Source: an uncultured Sulfitobacter sp.
Lineage (GTDB): Bacteria; Pseudomonadota; Alphaproteobacteria; Rhodobacterales; Rhodobacteraceae
Length of the DNA: 5,455 nt
Assembly (NCBI GenBank): GCA_937923365.1
Contig: CALAIJ010000127.1
Location: 1-5,455, forward strand
Direction: 5' to 3'
The position numbers and the translations under genes were made by a program. Position 1 is the stretch's first letter. Each line of letters begins with the position of its first letter. Positions 1-5,455 of the stretch are shown here, in pieces. The notes beneath the pieces were generated by a model. It was not told where the DNA came from, searched no databases, and worked only from the letters and a program-made list of their open reading frames with translations.

Positions 1-267
1 TTCGATCTCGAAAGCGAACCCCAAATTCGCGTCAAAACCGGCGTTTGTGCCAAGGGTTGCGTAAACCTCAAGCCCGAAAGCAAGATCGGCGAAAACTGTT
101 GCGCTGAACCCGGCCACTTCAATGTCCGCGCCAAAAGTCTCCGAGATCCGCGGGGCATCGTAGATCAGGTAATCGCGGGTGCCAAAGTAAAGGTCGGTGG
201 CATCACCAGAGTTCCAAATGGATTGGTCTTCGGTCTCGAAAAGGATTGTTTCTGTAAATCTGGCCAT
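1..267 (-). CDS. Hypothetical acidic protein, N-terminal 89 residues (3' end outside window)
   Basis: The frame is open from an ATG at 267 down to the left edge, so the C-terminus is missing. A GAGGGGG Shine-Dalgarno-like run lies 6 nt upstream of the ATG. The protein begins MARFTETILFETEDQSIWNS. The 89 visible residues contain 16 Asp/Glu, only 3 Arg, and no Lys or Cys, so the visible part is strongly acidic. No N-terminal signal peptide or membrane segment is seen. From about residue 51 the sequence becomes rich in Gly, Ala and Phe with an alternating polar/apolar pattern (for example GFSATVFADLAFGLEVYATL), which suggests beta strands. I do not recognise the family. Low charge balance, no Cys and no Sec signal would fit an extracellular protein exported by a type I system, which carries its signal at the C-terminus, but that is inference and the decisive part is outside the window. 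It is divergent from the chemoreceptor gene and shares its control region. The reading frame and start are fairly secure; the function is unknown. Confidence 0.72.
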   Translation of the reverse strand, partial: MARFTETILFETEDQSIWNSGDATDLYFGTRDYLIYDAPRISETFGADIEVAGFSATVFADLAFGLEVYATLGTNAGFDANLGFAFEIE

Positions 268-273
268 CTTTAA

Positions 274-280
274 CCCCCTC
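274..280 (-). promoter_or_regulatory. Ribosome binding site of the acidic protein gene
   Basis: Read on the minus strand, GAGGGGG is followed by TTAAAG and then the ATG at 267. The GAGG core is complementary to the 16S rRNA 3' end at usable spacing. This is the main support for choosing 267 as the start, because this frame is cut by the left edge. Confidence 0.6.
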
Positions 281-470
281 AAAAAAAACAGCACAAAAAA
301 TTTTATTACGGGGTTTGTGGTTAAAAAAGGCCAATCAGTCAATCAATTCTTAACGTTTGGGCGACTTGGCCAGCAGATTGATCTCGCAGCCGACTGCAAA
401 GGGGCGACGGCTGTCTGCACGCCGTTGACTATGGCCTTTGACACCCGATCAGGAAAAGTTGAGCAGACTT

Positions 471-507
471 TTAACAACGCGCAGGGCGTGAGGCCGCGCA
501 TTGTTAA
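471..507. repeat. Imperfect inverted repeat / potential stem-loop upstream of the chemoreceptor gene
   Basis: The left arm TTAACAACGCGC (471-482) and right arm GCGCATTGTTAA (496-507) are complementary at 11 of 12 positions; the mismatch is C478 against A500. Inside them GGC (485-487) pairs with GCC (493-495) around a five-base GTGAG loop, leaving A483-G484 as a bulge. This gives 14 Watson-Crick pairs in all. No T run follows on either strand, so it does not look like an intrinsic terminator. It ends 76 bp before the chemoreceptor start, which suits an operator dyad for a dimeric regulator or a 5' leader structure, depending on where transcription starts. The structure is seen directly; its role is inferred. 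Confidence 0.6.
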
Positions 508-573
508 GGCTGATGTAAGACCTGCCTCTTATCGCTAGCACAAGGGGTCCGTCAGGGGCCAGATCAGCATAAC

Positions 574-578
574 GAGGT
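574..578 (+). promoter_or_regulatory. Ribosome binding site of the chemoreceptor gene
   Basis: GAGGT lies 5 nt upstream of the ATG at 584. This is a good match with good spacing, and it fixes the start immediately ahead of a short basic N-terminus and the first membrane segment. Confidence 0.7.
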
Positions 579-583
579 ACAAA

Positions 584-3160
584 ATGGCGTCAGCAGGCAA
601 GAAGCGCACCGGAGTTGCCGCGTGGCACAGTGTGCAATTCAAATGCACGGCTTTGATCGCCATATTTGTTGTCAGCGTTGTCACCGTTATCGAGACGCGC
701 AGCCATCGGGCCTTGGTGGAAAGTACCCGATCGGACATGGCCGCCCGCTCGTTGGAGGTCAGCAATCTACTTGCCATGCAACTGGGCGGCGCGATCCGAT
801 TTGATAATGTCGCCGCTGTCGATGAAATCGTTGACGGCGTGGTGGAGCAGGGGGGCAGGGACATTGTCAGCGCGGTTGTCTTTGATGCCGATGGAAAAGT
901 GTTTTTTGCTGGAAGTGCGGGCGCTTATGACACCGACCTTGTGCAGGAGCTGGCACAGCGTGCCATTCGTGAAAATGCGGTCATTGACGGGGCGGGTCTG
1001 GCAGTAACTGCGGTGCCTGTCTACTTTGGCGACACCTCCGTTCCCGTGGGTGCCGTCGTGACCAAATGGACGACCGAGCACAGGCTGGCAGACCTGGCAC
1101 AGACCCAGCAAACCAACACATTGACGGGCATTTTGTTGCTCATCTTCGGCATTCCTGTCGTCGTTTATCTGCTACGACGGTTGCTGACCCTGCCGCTTGT
1201 GCGTTTGGAAAGCACGATGCACGCCATTGCAATGGGCGACCGCCGCCTCAAGGTGCCTTACATGCGCCGCCGCGACGAAATCGGGGAAATGGCAGGCCAG
1301 CTTGATACCTTCCGGCAAGCGCTGCAAAGCGCTGACGAGGCTGCACGTGAAACCGCCTTCAAAAGCGCGGCCTTTGTGGGTTCATCCGCGCCCATGATGA
1401 TGGCTGATGAAAATTTCCAGATCACTTTTGTCAATCCCGCCTGCGAAGAGCTGATGGGCATGGTGATGCCTGACATTGATGAGGTCTGGCCGGGGTTGAC
1501 GCCCCAGAACATTGTCGGATCGGATTTACGCGATGTTGCAGGTATTCAGCCGCTTCTAGACAGGTTGTCAGCAGAAGGTGCTAATAGTGCCCGAGTATCG
1601 CGGCATGCCGAAATGCGGTTGTCGCCTGGCCGCCATATCTTGCGCCTTCGGATCAATCCTGCTTTGGACAATCACGGTGATATTCTAGGCTGCGTCATAG
1701 AGTGGCGCGATATGACCGGGACCGAACGCAGTACTGCTTTGGTAGAAGCCATCAATCATACACAGATTTGGCTGGAGTTTGCGCCAGACGGCAGCGTGAC
1801 GGAAGCGAATGCAAACTTGCTTCGACTGCTTGGCAGCACCGTTCAGGAGACTCCGGTCTACAGTTTTGCAAGCATGTTTGCAGGCAATCTCGATGATGAT
1901 CCCAAAGGTGAGAAATTTGTCGACGGGGTCCTTACCGGACAGATCCAGCAAGGGCGTTTCACGGTTTCCAGCGCCCATGCCCAACGGACTTTGGTGATGC
2001 AGGGTATCTTTGCGCTGATCCCCGATCAGGACGGCAACCGCGATGGCGTGATCTTTATTGCGACCGATGTGACAGAAGCGGATCGCGCCATGCGCGAAGC
2101 CAATGAAGCCCGCCTGCGCACCGCGCAGGAGCAGACGGATGTTGTCCATAAGCTGGGTGTTGCGCTCACAAACCTGTCGGATGGTGACCTTGAAACGTTG
2201 ATGGACGATAATGTGCCGGAATCCTACCAGTCGCTTCGCACCGATTTCAACCGGACCGTCGGTTCGTTGCGCGAGGCGATTGCTTCGGTAAAACACAACG
2301 CCAACTCGATCCGAAGCGAAACCGTCGAAATCACATCGGCCGCCGATGATCTGTCGCGCCGAACGGAAAAGCAGGCCGCAACGCTGGAAGAAACAGCCGC
2401 CGCGCTGGACGAATTAACGGTGTCCGTCCGTTCCGCAGCAGAAGGTGCCGATGACGCCAGCAAGATGTCTACAGACGCACAAACCAACGCCGAACAGGGC
2501 GGCGATGTTGCCCGCAAAGCCGTGGCCGCAATGGACGGGATCAAAACCTCAAGTCAGGAGATTTCAAAGATTACGTCGGTCATTGATGATATCGCTTTTC
2601 AGACCAACTTGCTGGCACTGAATGCCGGGGTGGAGGCTGCGCGCGCAGGTGAGGCCGGTCGCGGTTTTGCCGTTGTGGCCACCGAAGTGCGCGCGCTCGC
2701 GCAACGCTCTTCGGACGCGGCGCGCGAGATCAACGCGTTGATTTCGGCAAGTGGCGATCAGGTGCAGGAAGGCGTGGATCTGGTGGATCGAACAGGTGCA
2801 GCTTTGGCGTCGATCGTCACGTCAGTGTCCGAGATTTCCGATCGCGTGTCTGCCATCGCATCCTCTGCCCGCGAACAATCGAGCGGCCTCGCTGAAATCA
2901 ATGCCGCAGTGACAGAACTGGACCACGTCACGCAGCAAAACGCAGCAATGTTCGAGGAAACCACAGCGGCCAGCCATGCCCTGAATTCCGAAGCGGATGC
3001 GCTGGCCACCGCCGTTGCGCGGTTCCGGATCGCGGGGCTGGATGATCCGGCACCCGCCCCGCGCCCTGTGTCCGTGCCTGCTCCTGCGCTTGCGGGCAAT
3101 CTGGCTCTGGCGAATTCTGAAGAGATGGAAATGGACGACGAAGGCTGGGAAGAATTCTAG
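584..3160 (+). CDS. Methyl-accepting chemotaxis protein with periplasmic sensor and two PAS domains
   Basis: This is a complete 858-residue inner-membrane chemoreceptor that would control CheA through CheW. Visible order: basic N-terminus; membrane segment about 21-38; periplasmic domain about 39-178, whose [15 protein letters not shown] stretch resembles PDC/Cache sensors; membrane segment about 180-197; HAMP about 198-250 with DEIGEM at 231-236; PAS-like domain about 262-380 ([16 protein letters not shown]); second PAS about 384-500 ([17 protein letters not shown]); HAMP-like linker about 520-566; and the signalling coiled coil about 567-815, with its tip [18 protein letters not shown] at 673-690. 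Two matches to the methylation-site consensus carry Glu pairs at 602/603 and 791/792. A Pro/Ala-rich linker (about 821-840) leads to an acidic tail ending GWEEF, matching the CheR/CheB tether pattern. The ligands cannot be read from the sequence. No other chemotaxis gene is nearby, so it is an orphan here. Receptor identity is near certain; PAS boundaries are approximate. Confidence 0.96.
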   Translation: MASAGKKRTGVAAWHSVQFKCTALIAIFVVSVVTVIETRSHRALVESTRSDMAARSLEVSNLLAMQLGGAIRFDNVAAVDEIVDGVVEQGGRDIVSAVVFDADGKVFFAGSAGAYDTDLVQELAQRAIRENAVIDGAGLAVTAVPVYFGDTSVPVGAVVTKWTTEHRLADLAQTQQTNTLTGILLLIFGIPVVVYLLRRLLTLPLVRLESTMHAIAMGDRRLKVPYMRRRDEIGEMAGQLDTFRQALQSADEAARETAFKSAAFVGSSAPMMMADENFQITFVNPACEELMGMVMPDIDEVWPGLTPQNIVGSDLRDVAGIQPLLDRLSAEGANSARVSRHAEMRLSPGRHILRLRINPALDNHGDILGCVIEWRDMTGTERSTALVEAINHTQIWLEFAPDGSVTEANANLLRLLGSTVQETPVYSFASMFAGNLDDDPKGEKFVDGVLTGQIQQGRFTVSSAHAQRTLVMQGIFALIPDQDGNRDGVIFIATDVTEADRAMREANEARLRTAQEQTDVVHKLGVALTNLSDGDLETLMDDNVPESYQSLRTDFNRTVGSLREAIASVKHNANSIRSETVEITSAADDLSRRTEKQAATLEETAAALDELTVSVRSAAEGADDASKMSTDAQTNAEQGGDVARKAVAAMDGIKTSSQEISKITSVIDDIAFQTNLLALNAGVEAARAGEAGRGFAVVATEVRALAQRSSDAAREINALISASGDQVQEGVDLVDRTGAALASIVTSVSEISDRVSAIASSAREQSSGLAEINAAVTELDHVTQQNAAMFEETTAASHALNSEADALATAVARFRIAGLDDPAPAPRPVSVPAPALAGNLALANSEEMEMDDEGWEEF

Positions 3161-3169
3161 CCGCTGGTG

Positions 3170-4882
<1,713 letters not shown>

Positions 4883-4891
4883 GGGGGTCGG

Positions 4892-4897
4892 TCCTTT
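4892..4897 (-). promoter_or_regulatory. Ribosome binding site that decides the metG start
   Basis: On the minus strand AAAGGA is followed by nine bases (CCGACCCCC) and then GTG at 4882. The upstream in-frame GTG at 4939 lies just inside the transporter stop and has no comparable purine-rich site at good spacing. This favours the 570-residue MetG over the 589-residue form. Confidence 0.65.
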
Positions 4898-4948
4898 GTA
4901 GGGGTTGAGGTCCCGCTTTAGCAGCCCGTCCGCGCCCACGCCAGAGGG

Positions 4949-5455
4949 CTATTCCCGCTCGCGTGATTTGCCCAGCAGGCGGCCCACCTGAAAAGAGGTG
5001 CGCGGCGCATAGATGTAGCGGGTCCGCTCTTTTTTGGTGTTTCGCACACGCATCCGCAGAAGGCCAAAGAGGACCAGCCCAACATGTGCCGCAGATATCA
5101 TCGCGAACATCGCCATCGGCCCATAATTTTCGATCAGCAGGGACGCCAGATAAGGGGCAAAAATCGCGCCCAAGGCAAAGTAGAACATCAAGGCTGCTGA
5201 CAGTTCCACCCGTTCGTCCGAGCTGGCAAAGTCATGGGCGTGTGCTGCCGCGACGGAATAGATCGGAAAGGTCGTCAGACCAAAGAGGCCGGCAGACAGC
5301 AGAATGCCCCATGTCCCCAGACCCGCACTTGCCGCCGTGACCCCGCAACTGGCGACGGCAGCAACTGACAGCCAGATCAGGACCCAGCGGCGGTCAAACT
5401 TGTCCGCAAGCCAGCCGACGGGGAACTGCGCCAATGCGCCGCCCAGCACAAAAGC
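4949..5455 (-). CDS. Major facilitator superfamily transporter, YcaD-like, C-terminal 168 residues (5' end outside window)
   Basis: The frame is open through the right edge and ends at TAG 4951-4949, so the N-terminal half is missing; a GTG at 5449 is an internal Val codon rather than a likely start. The visible part begins with GGALAQFPVGWLADKFDRR, the second-half copy of the MFS loop motif (Gly, Asp and paired Arg before a membrane helix). About four hydrophobic helices follow at residues 24-42, 49-70, 86-107 and 114-134 of the fragment. FGLTTFPIYSVAAAHAHD and ALGAIFAPYLASLL resemble the YcaD-type branch of the MFS. The end is a basic cytoplasmic tail (RNTKKERTRYIYAPRTSF). An inner-membrane secondary transporter is well supported; the substrate cannot be told. 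It is upstream of metG in the same direction, 66 bp apart, so the two may be co-transcribed. Confidence 0.88.
   Translation of the reverse strand, partial: AFVLGGALAQFPVGWLADKFDRRWVLIWLSVAAVASCGVTAASAGLGTWGILLSAGLFGLTTFPIYSVAAAHAHDFASSDERVELSAALMFYFALGAIFAPYLASLLIENYGPMAMFAMISAAHVGLVLFGLLRMRVRNTKKERTRYIYAPRTSFQVGRLLGKSRERE

Larger units (their letters stand above)
268..583. other. Divergent intergenic/control region (316 bp)
   Basis: No convincing gene lies here. A plus-strand open frame across 197-538 runs antisense to the acidic protein for its first part and has no recognisable protein features. The part next to the acidic gene (about 270-350) is A/T-rich, with A runs at 281-288 and 295-300 followed by TTTTATT, as expected of a promoter or UP-like region. 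Five TTAAC/GTTAA pentamers occur at 270-274, 320-324, 350-354, 471-475 and 503-507; the last two are arms of an inverted repeat. TTGACA at 438-443 resembles a -35 box for the chemoreceptor gene, but no good -10 box follows at 16-18 bp, so no promoter is called. Both flanking genes must be controlled from here unless transcription enters from outside. Confidence 0.6.

Noticed and set aside
332..347. Short CAATCA repeats (CAATCAGTCAATCAAT) in the intergenic region
   Set aside because: Two partial copies in 16 bp are too little to call a tandem repeat or an iteron.
438..466. TTGACA box as a sigma-70 promoter for the chemoreceptor gene
   Set aside because: No acceptable -10 hexamer occurs at 16-18 bp spacing, so a promoter cannot be called by eye.
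197..538. Plus-strand open frame of 113 codons over the left gene and the intergenic region
   Set aside because: It is antisense to the acidic protein for its first part, the rest is low-complexity intergenic sequence, no good ribosome site precedes it, and the protein has no recognisable features.
622..640. TGGCAC-like sequence resembling a sigma-54 -24/-12 promoter
   Set aside because: The GG to GC spacing is 8 rather than 10, and it lies inside the chemoreceptor coding sequence.
1685..2296. Minus-strand open frame of 203 codons inside the chemoreceptor gene
   Set aside because: It is antisense to the well-supported PAS and linker region, shows no family features, and is best explained as a shadow of a GC-rich gene.
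3143..3162. GGCT...AGCC inverted repeat across the chemoreceptor stop as a terminator
   Set aside because: The stem is only 4 bp with a 12-base interior and there is no T tail on either strand.
4921..4950. AGCCC...GGGCT inverted repeat between the transporter and metG as a terminator or attenuator
   Set aside because: It has only 5 bp arms with an 18-base loop and no T tail, and T-box-type control is not expected in this group.

Overview
The window most resembles the chromosome of an alphaproteobacterium of the Rhodobacterales (Roseobacter/Rhodobacter type). The genes look GC-rich, and the intergenic stretch at about 268-360 is clearly AT-rich. The methionyl-tRNA synthetase is the four-cysteine zinc form that starts [20 protein letters not shown] and ends without an EMAP-like domain. 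The chemoreceptor has the [20 protein letters not shown] hairpin tip and an acidic tail ending GWEEF, both common in that group. Species cannot be fixed from the sequence alone.

Layout from left to right. (1) 1-267, minus strand: the first 89 codons of an unrecognised, very acidic, lysine-free protein that runs off the left edge. (2) 268-583: a 316-bp divergent intergenic region. It has an A/T-rich part next to the left gene, five TTAAC/GTTAA pentamers, and a clear 37-bp imperfect inverted repeat at 471-507. (3) 584-3160, plus strand: a complete 858-residue membrane methyl-accepting chemotaxis protein with a periplasmic sensor, HAMP, two PAS domains, a second HAMP-like segment, the signalling hairpin and a C-terminal CheR/CheB-type tether. 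(4) 3170-4882, minus strand: metG, with a GTG start preferred over the longer open frame. (5) 4949-5455, minus strand: the C-terminal half of a YcaD-like major facilitator transporter that enters from the right edge.

The transporter and metG are co-oriented, 66 bp apart, with no evident terminator or promoter between them, so they may share a transcript. metG and the chemoreceptor gene converge with only 9 bp between their stop codons. The chemoreceptor and the acidic protein are divergent and share one control region. No cheA, cheW, cheR or flagellar gene lies in the window, so the receptor is an orphan here and presumably feeds a chemosensory cluster elsewhere.

Most of the window is ordinary chromosome. 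I see no mobile element, CRISPR array, tRNA or rRNA gene, and no clear sign of an undescribed multi-gene system. The items most worth a second look are the inverted repeat at 471-507, the acidic protein cut by the left edge, the dual periplasmic/cytoplasmic sensing layout of the receptor, and the lysine-free KMSKS-equivalent loop of MetG.
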